A stretch of DNA of 64,000 nucleotides, taken from contig OZ242261.1 in assembly GCA_965207045.1 (NCBI GenBank), positions 682,001-746,000 on the forward strand. The letters are read 5' to 3'. This document shows positions 54,275 to 63,977 of the stretch, in pieces. The position numbers were made by a program, and so were the translations under genes. The stretch comes from G965207045 sp965207045. GTDB lineage: Bacteria; Pseudomonadota; Alphaproteobacteria; Rickettsiales; Anaplasmataceae. Numbering within the stretch: the first letter of the stretch is position 1; the number at the start of each line of letters is the position of its first letter. The notes under the pieces were generated by a model that ran no database searches, was not told the origin of the DNA, and saw only the letters and a program-made list of their open reading frames with translations.

Positions 54275-56050
54275 TTGTTAAGTATAGATTATACAAAACT
54301 ATTTTGCAATTTGTTACTAAATAACAAAAGATAAAACTTATAAGAAAAATGCTATAATTAGAATTAGTTAAAATTGTAAATTTGTATATGATAAAATAAA
54401 AAAAGTTTTATTAAGTATAAATATTAATAGATAGTAAAAATGTGTAATCAACCAACTACACTAAGAAAAATGGATATGCTAAAACTATAAAAGTGTGATA
54501 ACTTTAATCAATTAATTAAATAATTGGCATTATTTATGCTGCAATATTAGTTCTTCTAGGTTGATCATTACTAATACTCTCATTATGCCTTACAAATTTG
54601 CTTAAGTCAGCTTAGAACCAAGATCAGTTTGGCTTATTAAACAAAAAAGTGCAACAAATAAAAAAGAACTCGGCATAATACTTCTATCAAAGCTCATAAT
54701 GAGCATGATCACATTTCATTAACAAAGTTATTTATTGGCGCTCCTAAAAACTTTTTTTTCCGAAATAACAACGAAGAAAGTAAAAATAATAGTAAAAACA
54801 GCCAAGAGGATAGAATATACAATAAAAGTTCAATGTAACATAAAAGCTAGAAAAAATCTAGCTAAATATCCACAACAAAACCGTTATATAACTCGAATAA
54901 GTTCACATAATAATACATACTGCCATAAACATCACCATTACTATTAAAAATTTAAAATTATGTTTAACCATTTTACTATTTATATAATACAATACTTAGT
55001 TAGTAATAACCAAATAGCATCAGCTATTTCCAGTGGAGTTGATAATTTGGCATTAATCTTACTTATTAACAGTCAATCATAACTTACGGAAGGACGCTAT
55101 TCTTGAATATCAACATGTAAAAGAACATACAGCTAAACAAAGCAAGAATGGCTATATAATTCATTTTTGACTAAATGATACAAGGTACAATAGATAATTG
55201 CGTAAAGAAATCATTGTTAATACATTACCAAAATGATCAAGCTGAAACAGCTCTCACAAGAATAGAAAGATGCAGTGAGATCGATAATTTATGTAGAATA
55301 AGCAATAACAATAGAGTTATATCTATCAATTCCTTAAAAAAGAGCTAATTCAGTATGTAACAGTATGTAAAAATCAAAAAACATCAAATCGATTGAAAAA
55401 AAACCCAAGTAATAAAAACAAGAAACATATCAGAACAATTTTTCAAGACTACATATAACACTCTCTAACCCGAATTTTTCAATAACAGGAACCAAACCAA
55501 GCTATAGAACATATGCAAAAAGCAAAAGCAATAATCAACTTTTACGTCAAGAATGAAATATAAAATACGTTACAGAACTTAAATCAACTACCATATGAAA
55601 TAGAAAAAATGATTTTGTTAACCTATTCATACTATAACTAATAGGTAATAAACAATAAACCATGATATAAAAATTTTGATTATCTTTTGCGCAAAATATT
55701 GAACAAAAAAATGAAAAAAAGCACATACTCTGCATGGTTGCAAGATTACCCAAATTGTGCAAAATATTATATTCATACAAGAGAGCCTAAAATTATAGAA
55801 GATAGAATTATTAGCGTGAAAGCAAACAAAAAAATAACTTAGAATCATCACTTATGAAATAAGTATAAACCGCCAAGCTAAAACATAGTTCAGCAATTGG
55901 CCTAACGGTTACCTATATCAAGTATGATCAGGAATACTTCTACCCATTTAATGGTAACAGAATTGTACAATCAAGCTCATATTTTCAAATACAATACTTG
56001 ATGTATCGTCTTAATCACCGTACACTTTCCCATGTTACTCTGGAATTTTT
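54275..56050. other. Long stretch without an intact gene upstream of ftsH
   Basis: About 1.8 kb of AT-rich DNA. Short coherent pieces on the plus strand suggest decayed genes: around 54754-54835 an acidic Asn/Ser-rich piece (RNNNEESKNNSKNSQEDRIY), and 55175-55348, MIQGTIDNCVKKSLLIHYQ continuing as a charged helix to a stop. The first looks like the disordered tails of the unknown membrane proteins. No start with ribosome site, RNA gene or repeat is supported. The last about 100 bases must hold the ftsH promoter, which I cannot place with confidence. Confidence 0.4.
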
Positions 56051-57916
56051 ATGCGTAAAGTATTAGGTAGTGCGCTTATATGGCTAATAATAATGCTATT
56101 TATAGTTTTACTATATAGTACAATGGGAGGTGATTTATCACTTAATAATAAGGTAAAGCAATTATCCTTTTCTGAGTTTTTAACTCATATGGAAAAAAGA
56201 GAAGTAAGTCACGTCATAATTAAAGGCTTTGAAGGTCGTGAAATTGAAGGCTCTTTGCAAGACGGAACAAAATTCTCAACAAAAGCATCCTTCTATGGAG
56301 ATTTAATAAATGAGCTAAGAAGAAACAATGTTGTTTTTGAGGTTTCGACAGGTGAATCATTTTTCGGTTTTTTTATTGGCCTGCTACTATCTTGGTTACC
56401 AATGATCTTATTGGTTGGTGTATGGATTTTTTTCATGCGACAAATGCAAGCTGGTGGAAACCGCACAATGAGTTTTGGTAAGTCAAAAGCAAGGCTGATT
56501 AGTAGCAAAAAAAATAAAACTACATTCAAAGACGTTGCTGGTATTGACGAAGCAAAAGAAGAATTAGAAGAAATTGTAGACTTCTTAATGTCACCAATAA
56601 AATTTCAGGCTTTAGGGGGTAGAATACCAAAAGGTTGTTTGCTAATAGGACCTCCCGGAACAGGAAAAACCTTACTTGCTAAAGCTATTGCGGGTGAAGC
56701 CAAGGTACCATTTTTTACCATATCAGGTTCTGATTTCGTTGAAATGTTTGTTGGTGTTGGTGCAAGTCGAGTAAGAGATATGTTTGACCAAGCAAAAAAG
56801 AATTCACCATGTTTAATATTTATTGACGAAATAGATGCTGTTGGCAGACATCGTGGAATTGGAATGGGTGGAGGTAATGATGAGCGTGAACAAACTCTCA
56901 ACCAATTGCTAGTTGAAATGGATGGCTTTGAGTCCAACGAAGGGGTTATAATTATTGCAGCAACGAACAGGCCTGATGTTTTAGATAAAGCATTACTACG
57001 CCCTGGTAGATTTGATCGTCAAATAACCATAACTCTACCAGATATTGCAGGTCGTGAACGTATTCTTGAAGTACATATGAAAAAGATACCTATATCACCA
57101 GACGTTGAAAGAAGAACTATAGCTCGCGGTACACCAGGATTTTCAGGAGCAGACTTAGCAAATCTCATAAATGAAGCAGCTCTTATTGCCACACGTAGAG
57201 ATAAAAAAGTCGTTACCATGAACGATTTTGAATACGCAAGAGACAAGGTTATGATGGGTGCAGAACGCCGCTCTATGGTAATGAAGGAAGAAGAAAGATC
57301 TCTAACTGCTTACCATGAAGCTGGGCATGCTATAATAGCACACTATACAGAAGCGTCAGACCCAATACATAAAGCAACTATAATTCCGCGTGGAAGGGCT
57401 TTAGGATTAGTAATGAGGCTTCCTGAAGATGATAGAGTATCATTGACTAGAGCAAAAATGAAGGCTGATATATTAGTTGCAATGGGTGGTAGAGTTGCCG
57501 AAGAAATAATCTTTGGCTATGAAAAAGTTACTAGTGGCGCATCCTCCGATATACAACAAGCAACAAACTTAGCAAGATCAATGGTAATAAAGTGGGGCAT
57601 GAGCGATAAAGTAGGCCCTATATATCATGGACGTGAAGAGCATGAGCAATACTACGCTTCACATGATGCACATAATCTTATTGATGATGAAGTTAAGAAA
57701 ATAATCATAGAAGGACAAAATGAATCAAAAAAAATATTGAACGAGCACATTGATGACTTGAATCTTCTTGCAAAATACTTGCTTGAATTTGAAACTTTAA
57801 CTGGAGACGAAATAAAAGAATTACTACAAAATAGAGTTCTAGAGAAAAAAGCCGAAAATATGAAAAAAGAAAATATTAAAAAATCTTCTATTTTAGGCGA
57901 AAAGTCAGAAGATTGA
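56051..57916 (+). CDS. ftsH: ATP-dependent membrane zinc metalloprotease FtsH
   Basis: FtsH degrades misassembled membrane proteins and short-lived regulators. The 621-residue product has TM1 (about 5-24) and TM2 (about 100-127) around a periplasmic domain. The AAA+ module follows with Walker A GPPGTGKTLLAKAIAGEA near 202, the pore loop FVEMFVGVGASRVRD, Walker B CLIFIDEIDAVG, and the second region of homology RPGRFDRQI. The zinc site is TAYHEAGHAIIAHY (HExxH, near 422), with the third ligand Asp in the TSGASSDIQQATNLAR region. All catalytic parts are present. The tail is Lys-rich. It converges on the antiporter gene with a 12-base overlap of 3' ends. Confidence 0.98.
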   Translation: MRKVLGSALIWLIIMLFIVLLYSTMGGDLSLNNKVKQLSFSEFLTHMEKREVSHVIIKGFEGREIEGSLQDGTKFSTKASFYGDLINELRRNNVVFEVSTGESFFGFFIGLLLSWLPMILLVGVWIFFMRQMQAGGNRTMSFGKSKARLISSKKNKTTFKDVAGIDEAKEELEEIVDFLMSPIKFQALGGRIPKGCLLIGPPGTGKTLLAKAIAGEAKVPFFTISGSDFVEMFVGVGASRVRDMFDQAKKNSPCLIFIDEIDAVGRHRGIGMGGGNDEREQTLNQLLVEMDGFESNEGVIIIAATNRPDVLDKALLRPGRFDRQITITLPDIAGRERILEVHMKKIPISPDVERRTIARGTPGFSGADLANLINEAALIATRRDKKVVTMNDFEYARDKVMMGAERRSMVMKEEERSLTAYHEAGHAIIAHYTEASDPIHKATIIPRGRALGLVMRLPEDDRVSLTRAKMKADILVAMGGRVAEEIIFGYEKVTSGASSDIQQATNLARSMVIKWGMSDKVGPIYHGREEHEQYYASHDAHNLIDDEVKKIIIEGQNESKKILNEHIDDLNLLAKYLLEFETLTGDEIKELLQNRVLEKKAENMKKENIKKSSILGEKSED

Positions 57917-59380
57917 GGGACTTATAAACTGCCCTTTTAAAAGAGTATGAAAAGGTAAAAGCATTACTAACACAAAGAATATAGCAATATTAACTGTTGT
58001 AGTAATTACCATCGATAAGTTCATGCCTAAAGAAACTCTTTCCACCTTGTGTTCCCCATTCTCAAAAAAAGCATTATAAACTATCGGTAATAAGTAAGCT
58101 GTACTTAATAATGTACTCATCATAAATACAATAACAAGTGGAATATACATATTTACAGCATTCATTACTAATATCTTACCAAGAAATAAAGCTGTACCAG
58201 GCAAACCAATTATAGATAGCACAGATATGGTAAAACAAATCATTGTTATAGGCATAGCTCTGCCTATTCCATGCAATTTATTTATATCAAGTGTTTTGAC
58301 ATTAGAATAAATAGCTCCTGCAGCAAAAAACATAGTGATTTTAGCCAATGCATGAAATATCATGTAAGCAATAACAAATAAATCCTTCTGAGCAAAAATT
58401 ATTAGCAAGATCATGTAAGATAATTGGCTAACAGTTGAATAGGCCAAAATCTGCTTGAGGTCACTAGACCTGAGCGCAAAAACAGATGCCATAATTACAG
58501 TTACACTTGCTAAAAATGCCACAATAAAATAATGAATAGGGAAACATGGTCCTTCCCACCTAAACATAGATTCGTTGATAGTCAAGAAAACAAAAATACC
58601 AGATTTCACAACAGCCACAGCATGTAAAAGTGCACTTACTGGAGTCGGTGCCACCATAGCACTAGTCAACCACTGATGCATCGGCATAATTGCTACCTTA
58701 CCGACACCATAAGCAAACGTTATGAATAAAATCGTGCACAGATAATCAGGTGCAACCTCTGCAAGCCTATTTCCAGAATAATTTACCCCACCATTTCCCA
58801 GCAAATTTTGGCTAATGATCATTGCTGGCAACAACAAAAGTAAGGAACTACCTAACAAAAAATGAAGATATTTCTTACCTGATTCAACTGCTTCTTGTGT
58901 ACCACTATGAATTATTAACGGATAAGTAGAAAGTGTTAAAAATTCATAACAAGTAAATATTGTTACTAAATCATTAGCAAAAGCTACACCAAAGGTACAA
59001 GAAATTGATATTGTAAACAAAAAAAAAAATCTTTGCTGATGCTCATCCCTAATCTTTTTCATGTAACCAATTGCATACAAATTAGCAACAGCCCATAAAA
59101 AGGATACCATACCAGCAAATACTACACCCTTAATTGATTGAAAAAAAGAAAGACCAATATTTGGAATTATTATTGGTACTTTCCATTCTCTATCATTCAA
59201 AAAATCAAAATAATCTAAAACGAATTTAGGTAACCTATCTTGACAAATGTAACTAATAAATACCAAAAACAATGCTGTGGAAGAAAATACTGTAATAAAA
59301 TTTCGCACACAATTATTTTTACCAAAAATCAAAATAAGCAACGCAGTAAAAATAGGTGTTAAAACAAGAACTGCAATCAT
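57905..59380 (-). CDS. Mrp-type Na+/H+ antiporter / complex-I-like membrane subunit (MrpD/NuoN family)
   Basis: The 491-residue protein has about 13-14 membrane helices and belongs to the proton-conducting antiporter family shared by complex I (NuoL/M/N) and Mrp antiporters. Visible signatures are FANDLVTIFTCYEFLTLSTYPLI (the conserved Glu in the helix near 143) and MPMHQWLTSAMVAPTPVSALLHAVAVVKSGIF (the helix with conserved His and Lys near 255), then YSTVSQLSYMILLI. The sequence is closer to MrpD-like forms than to NuoN. A nearby mnhE-type gene supports an Mrp role in Na+/H+ exchange and pH control. Other Mrp subunits are not in the window. It overlaps the 3' end of ftsH by 12 bases on the opposite strand. 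Confidence 0.85.
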   Translation of the reverse strand: MIAVLVLTPIFTALLILIFGKNNCVRNFITVFSSTALFLVFISYICQDRLPKFVLDYFDFLNDREWKVPIIIPNIGLSFFQSIKGVVFAGMVSFLWAVANLYAIGYMKKIRDEHQQRFFFLFTISISCTFGVAFANDLVTIFTCYEFLTLSTYPLIIHSGTQEAVESGKKYLHFLLGSSLLLLLPAMIISQNLLGNGGVNYSGNRLAEVAPDYLCTILFITFAYGVGKVAIMPMHQWLTSAMVAPTPVSALLHAVAVVKSGIFVFLTINESMFRWEGPCFPIHYFIVAFLASVTVIMASVFALRSSDLKQILAYSTVSQLSYMILLIIFAQKDLFVIAYMIFHALAKITMFFAAGAIYSNVKTLDINKLHGIGRAMPITMICFTISVLSIIGLPGTALFLGKILVMNAVNMYIPLVIVFMMSTLLSTAYLLPIVYNAFFENGEHKVERVSLGMNLSMVITTTVNIAIFFVLVMLLPFHTLLKGQFISPSIF

Positions 59381-59414
59381 AGAACATCAAACAATAATAT
59401 ATACACAAAACACA

Positions 59415-60176
59415 TCACACTAAAACCAAAATCTCATCTGTAAAATCCATAAAATACTCTCCCTCCTTTCCCAAACTGTAAGCACACTCTTTGGATGATC
59501 TTATAAACTCTGCAAGTATTTTCTTATGCTTAGCTATTTCCACACCTTCATTTTCATCGTTTATATCATCTATAATCTGAAACGCCACACCAATATTATT
59601 ACCATAATTCTCCATAATTTGTAAGTTATGTAAATTTTGTTTATTAGCTAAAAATACTCCTAAAACAGCTGCCATTGCAAATAAAGCACCAGTTTTCATT
59701 CTGTAGATCTCAAGTAAATTCTCAACTCTCTTGCTAGAGTTAAGATCAAACACTTGCCCTTCTATCATAAGATTTATAAATTTTGCAACCACTGGTACAG
59801 CAGATGGAGATTTCTCACCGAGAATCCCAAACGCTAATGTCAATAAAGCATTCCCTGCCAAAATTGCATTTGCTTCACCAAATTTTACATGACAACTTTG
59901 CCTCCCACGGCGAACCGAATCATTATCTAAAGCTGGAAGGTCATCATGTATGAGAGAATATGTATGTATTAACTCAACTGCAGCTGCTACTTGCACAACC
60001 GAATCACCATGAGCACCAAAAGCATTTGCTGATTTCATCACTAAATACCCACGTACACACTTACCAGGTGGTATAGATGAATAGCGCATAAAGTTTGATA
60101 GCTCACTACCCTTAGGCAATAAATTATTTAGCATGCCTTTGATTAAAAATTGAGCAGAAAGAAGATTTACTGCCAT
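59415..60176 (-). CDS. ispA: Polyprenyl diphosphate synthase (farnesyl diphosphate synthase IspA type)
   Basis: The enzyme joins isopentenyl diphosphate to allylic diphosphates to make farnesyl diphosphate, precursor of undecaprenyl carriers and quinone tails. The 253-residue product has the first Asp-rich motif in IHDDLPALDNDSVRRGR (about 77-93), CHVKFGEANAILAGNALLTLAF, the RMKTGALF motif and the second Asp-rich motif IIDDINDENEG near 203. After this the protein is about 25 residues shorter than E. coli IspA: the usual GK-x-TY loop is absent. The N-terminus keeps the Lys and Arg of the diphosphate site (PGKCVRGYL). Both Asp-rich motifs being intact, activity is likely, though the missing loop is odd. 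It is divergent from mnhE. Confidence 0.88.
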   Translation of the reverse strand: MAVNLLSAQFLIKGMLNNLLPKGSELSNFMRYSSIPPGKCVRGYLVMKSANAFGAHGDSVVQVAAAVELIHTYSLIHDDLPALDNDSVRRGRQSCHVKFGEANAILAGNALLTLAFGILGEKSPSAVPVVAKFINLMIEGQVFDLNSSKRVENLLEIYRMKTGALFAMAAVLGVFLANKQNLHNLQIMENYGNNIGVAFQIIDDINDENEGVEIAKHKKILAEFIRSSKECAYSLGKEGEYFMDFTDEILVLV

Positions 60177-60222
60177 ATGATTAGTTGCTTTTCATTTTGC
60201 TCAAGCTTACTATTACCTGGTT

Positions 60223-60660
60223 ATGCTTTCAACTCTTATATCACTTTTTACAATCTGGGTAATTCTATCTGGATACTTCAAATCATTCTTTTTAATTTCT
60301 GGCCTTTTGAGCTGTTTAATTGCAATTATTTTCTTCAGAAAAGAAATAAATAACTTCTCTTACATACCATCGTACAAGTGGATACAATATTATGTTTGGT
60401 TAGTTCATCAGATGATTCTGTCAGCACTTACAATCACAAAAATAGTTTGGCAAATCAATCCCAAAATCTCTCCAACAATTACAGTTATCCCACATAAACA
60501 GAAAAATACAGCAAGGCTAGCAATATTGGCTAACTCAATTACCTTTACTCCAGGAACACTAACGGTTTTACACGATAATAATGATTTACATATACATAGC
60601 TTAGTAAAAGAAGATATCAGAGGAGTTAACAATATAATAAAGCAACTTGAGCAAACTTGA
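60223..60660 (+). CDS. mnhE: Na+/H+ antiporter subunit E (MnhE/MrpE family)
   Basis: MnhE/MrpE is a small accessory subunit of multi-subunit Mrp Na+/H+ antiporters. The 145-residue protein has hydrophobic segments at about 1-38 and near 55-72, then the diagnostic soluble segment LAILANSITFTPGTLTVLHD near 99-118, ending in a charged helix. The core (A-N-S-I-T-x-T-P-G-T) identifies the family well. Its partner subunits normally follow in one operon; here it precedes murB, while a MrpD-like gene lies 0.8 kb away on the other strand, so the mrp cluster has been broken up. Confidence 0.92.
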   Translation: MLSTLISLFTIWVILSGYFKSFFLISGLLSCLIAIIFFRKEINNFSYIPSYKWIQYYVWLVHQMILSALTITKIVWQINPKISPTITVIPHKQKNTARLAILANSITFTPGTLTVLHDNNDLHIHSLVKEDIRGVNNIIKQLEQT

Positions 60661-60668
60661 TCCATATA

Positions 60669-61520
60669 ATGAAGATAAGAAAAAAAGTTCTATTAAAAAA
60701 TTTTACTTGGCTAGGTGTTGGCGGCCCCGCTGATAATTTTTTCAAAGCAAATGATACACAAGAATTAGTACAATTCACAAAAAATAATCAAAAAAAGATA
60801 ACTATTATGGGCTTAGGTTCCAATATCTTAGTAAGTGACTCTGGTATTAGAGGAACTGTAATAAGACTAGGAAAAGGTTTCACAAACATACAATGTAATG
60901 GTGAAACTATAACTGCAGGTTCTGCAATGTTAGATATTAACATTGCTAAATTTGCTTTAGCAAATGGCATAAGCGGTTTGGAATTTTTTATAGGAATACC
61001 AGGAACGATAGGCGGTGCTTTAGCAATGAATGCAGGCTGCTATGGCAGTGATACTTCATCTGTCTTACAATCAGCAAAAATAGTAAATCACAAAGGAGAA
61101 ACCTTAAACCTCACAAAAAATGAAATAGGATATGTATACAGGGGAAATAAATTACCACAAGAGTGGATATTTATAGAGGGTACTTTCGTTGGAAAAAAGT
61201 GTAGCAAGGAATTAATCAAAGCCAAAATGGATCAAATAACTCAACAAAGAAAACAAATCCAGCCAATACACAGCAAAACATGTGGTTCTATATTTAAAAA
61301 CCCTGAAGGTTATAAGGCTTGGGAATTAATTGAAAAATCTGGTTGCAGAGGAATGTCATTAGGTGATGCAGAAATTTCACAAATGCACTGTAATTTTGTT
61401 ATTAACAAAGGTAATGCTCTTGCTAAAGATGTATATGATTTATGTACAAAGGTAAAGAATAAAGTAAAAGAAAACAGTGGAGTAAATTTAGAATGGGAAG
61501 TAGTACAACTAGGCAATTAG
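60669..61520 (+). CDS. murB: UDP-N-acetylenolpyruvoylglucosamine reductase
   Basis: MurB makes UDP-N-acetylmuramate, the second committed step of peptidoglycan precursor synthesis, using FAD and NADPH. The product (284 residues from ATG 60669; an in-frame TTG at 60657 is an alternative) shows LLKNFTWLGVGGPADNFFKA, the FAD motif IMGLGSNILVSDSGIRG near 50-66, GLEFFIGIPGTIGGALAMNAG, and SKTCGSIFKNPEG near 204, where the catalytic Ser is kept. This is the short MurB type. Its presence suggests the organism still makes some peptidoglycan or at least its precursors. It starts within a few bases of the mnhE stop and overlaps hemF by 28 bases. Confidence 0.95.
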   Translation: MKIRKKVLLKNFTWLGVGGPADNFFKANDTQELVQFTKNNQKKITIMGLGSNILVSDSGIRGTVIRLGKGFTNIQCNGETITAGSAMLDINIAKFALANGISGLEFFIGIPGTIGGALAMNAGCYGSDTSSVLQSAKIVNHKGETLNLTKNEIGYVYRGNKLPQEWIFIEGTFVGKKCSKELIKAKMDQITQQRKQIQPIHSKTCGSIFKNPEGYKAWELIEKSGCRGMSLGDAEISQMHCNFVINKGNALAKDVYDLCTKVKNKVKENSGVNLEWEVVQLGN

Positions 61521-62344
61521 AGCAAGCAAGTAATTGGTTTCAAGAACTACGTGATATGATATGTGCTGCTGTAGTTTCTATAGAAAAGGAATTTGATTAT
61601 AAATCAAATTTCGCATTTAAATGCACAAAATGGCAACGTGATGGTGGTGGAGGAGGAGAAATGAGTATACTCTACGGTAATGTTTTTGAAAAGATTGGAG
61701 TAAATATATCAACAGTTTACGGTACATTTTCAGAAAATTTTAAGACAGAGATCCCTGGTACGTTAGAAAGTGAGGGAAGATTTCATGCAAGTGGCATTTC
61801 ATTAGTTGCACACATGAAATCACCATTAGTACCAGCAATACATCTTAATACTCGCTTTATCTTGACTTCCAAATCTTGGTTTGGTGGCGGTACAGATTTA
61901 ACACCTATATATTACAATGAAAATGACGCTGAATTTTTTCACAATAAACTAAAAAATATATGTGAAGGATATGACTATCTGCAATTTAAAAAAAATGCCG
62001 ACGAATATTTTTTTCTACAACACAGAAAAGAAAATCGTGGTATTGGTGGTATATTCTATGATTATGTAAATTCTAAAAACTGGAAAAAAGATTTTTCCTT
62101 CACTAAAGGTGTAGGAACATCATTTATTAAAATTTACTTACCGTTAGTATTAAAGCATATGAATACGCCTTACACCCCAGAACAAAAAGAATACCAGCTA
62201 TTTAAACGTGGTCGTTACGTTGAATTTAATCTTCTATATGACAGAGGAACCAGATTTGGGTTGATGACCAATGGAAACAGCAACGCAATCCTGATGTCCA
62301 TGCCACCAAATGTAAAATGGGATGCTGGCGAAATATTGGGATAA
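61493..62344 (+). CDS. hemF: Oxygen-dependent coproporphyrinogen III oxidase
   Basis: HemF decarboxylates coproporphyrinogen III to protoporphyrinogen IX with O2, a late step of haem synthesis. The 283-residue product has WQRDGGGGGEMSILYGNVFE near 43, FHASGISLVAHMKSP, the hallmark SKSWFGGGTDLTPIYYNEND near 126-145, HRKENRGIGGIFYDYVN and the C-terminal RGRYVEFNLLYDRGTRFGL. Substrate-binding Asp and Arg are present. Length is normal. It overlaps murB by 28 bases, so they are coupled. An oxygen-using enzyme fits an aerobic host environment, and the haem made can serve the flavohaemoglobin in this window. Confidence 0.97.
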   Translation: MGSSTTRQLEQASNWFQELRDMICAAVVSIEKEFDYKSNFAFKCTKWQRDGGGGGEMSILYGNVFEKIGVNISTVYGTFSENFKTEIPGTLESEGRFHASGISLVAHMKSPLVPAIHLNTRFILTSKSWFGGGTDLTPIYYNENDAEFFHNKLKNICEGYDYLQFKKNADEYFFLQHRKENRGIGGIFYDYVNSKNWKKDFSFTKGVGTSFIKIYLPLVLKHMNTPYTPEQKEYQLFKRGRYVEFNLLYDRGTRFGLMTNGNSNAILMSMPPNVKWDAGEILG

Positions 62345-62527
62345 ATTACTATTGTAGCTATTTTCTTTACTTATCAAATTAACCTAGCTTCTATCATGTG
62401 AGTAACGCAACTTTTATTTTTTACTGTGCTATAACAATATTTATATAATTTTTAATTATCAATAATTATTTGTATTTTACATAAATCAAATACATAATAG
62501 CATTAGTTAATATTTCTATGATGCATA

Positions 62528-63977
62528 ATGGAAAATACAGAAAAATCAGTGGGAGCTGTTGGTGGAGTTAAAACAAAAGAGCAAAAAAAAACAGCAAAAT
62601 TGGGAAAAAATTACACACCGACTGCAAATGAAATAGAAAAAGCTTTTAAAAGATTATGTTCAATTTGAGTGTATCAAAAAAGAACAGCAGAATATTTATT
62701 CTATACGAATAAAGGTGAAGAGGGAAATAGGAGAAAAATGGAGATTAGTTGCATTTAGTAATTTAAAAGATTGGAATAACTGTTTTGCTCGCAACTCTGA
62801 TACATGTGCGAAATTGAGAAATAAAAGTCCAGAGGTTGATAAATTGAAGAATATAGTCGGAAAAAACATAACTGTCTATAATAAGATAAGAGTCATGACG
62901 AATGCAGAAAGTATAACTAAAAGCGTCGATGATTTGAAAAAAATAGGCTATGCTTTACGAGCATTATTAGATTATGAGACAAAATTATTAGAAACGCTTA
63001 ACGAAAAAGAGTGTAGAACCGTAGAAGATGAGAACTACGCACGTAAAGTGCAAGAGAAAGATTTCAGCAACTCCCTCGTACCTAAAAAGAAGCAACAAAT
63101 AGATCACTGTGCACAGCAAAAAGCAAGGTCAAAATTAGAAATGAAAGTAGGTTTTTCCATATTTTTTGCTTTACTAAGACTAAAGCTTAGTGATAAGCGA
63201 TATTTTGCTCAAGTGTTAGGTATTTTGGACGGTTATGGTTTTGATATAAGTGAATGCTCTATGGACCCGAGTCTTTCTGGTGATAACGTAGACAAAATAA
63301 TGAATAAATTTTTTAATTTAGGTCAGCGCTCTAAAGTTTTGCACACAAAAAAAGTGAATGGAGTGATGACTTCTTTGCTTAATATTACCGAAGTAAGTAC
63401 AGAAGAGTTACAACAAATTAATAAAGATATTACCCTTAATACTCAAGCAACTCAAGAAGAATATCAAAATGCCCTTGATAGCAAAAATATATTCGATTTT
63501 GTATCAAAGGAGTCACTGAAATATATTAATGCTATTCGTGATAATATATATGAAATAATTTCTACTTTTTTTCATACAAAAAAAATATTTGTTAATGAAG
63601 CAGAAGTCCCTCCGCAATTACTAGAACTTCTTAAGTTGGAGTTATCTAAAATCGATTATTCTGCTTTGAGAGAGAAATTTAGCAGTGATCCAAAACAAGT
63701 ATCTGAATCATTAACAAGCAAAATTGGCTTGGATTTGCAATATGGAATTGGTAAATTTGGTAAAAATGGGGATTTTCTTTTTGGTAAACTAATCAGCATA
63801 GTTAGTCAAAATCCGCAAATGTTTGTTCGCTTTTCTACAGATTTTTTTCTTGATGAAAATTATTGTGAGCAAGTAACCAATAAAGTACTTAAATGTTACA
63901 ATGAAACTAATGCAAAAGTGAACACTGAGTTTGAATCGGATCAAGTAAGTGCTACCTCCAGTACTGTTGAAAAATAA
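62528..63977 (+). pseudogene. Unknown gene with a frameshift near its 5' end
   Basis: The family is unknown. A start at 62528 opens MENTEKSVGAVGGVKTKEQ and runs to IEKAFKRLCSI before TGA. In another frame coherent protein (DYVQFECIKKEQQNIYSIRI) joins without a break the long open frame to TAA 63977. The two meet at AAAA 62648-62651; one A fewer would join IEKAF-K to DYVQF and give a single protein of about 480 residues. The downstream 420-codon frame has GTG 62715 as its first possible start, without a ribosome site, so it is probably not the true start. The protein is hydrophilic, helical, without membrane segments or signal peptide. Either a recent pseudogene, a slippage-expressed gene, or a base-call error in a homopolymer. 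Confidence 0.6.

Noticed and set aside
54735..54947. 70-codon plus-strand frame (Lys-rich)
   Set aside because: Overlaps in another frame with a more protein-like acidic remnant; no start signal and low complexity.
55997..56023. Possible sigma-32 promoter (CTTGAT and CACCGT) upstream of ftsH
   Set aside because: The -10 part matches the consensus poorly and the spacing is at the edge of the usual range; too weak to annotate.
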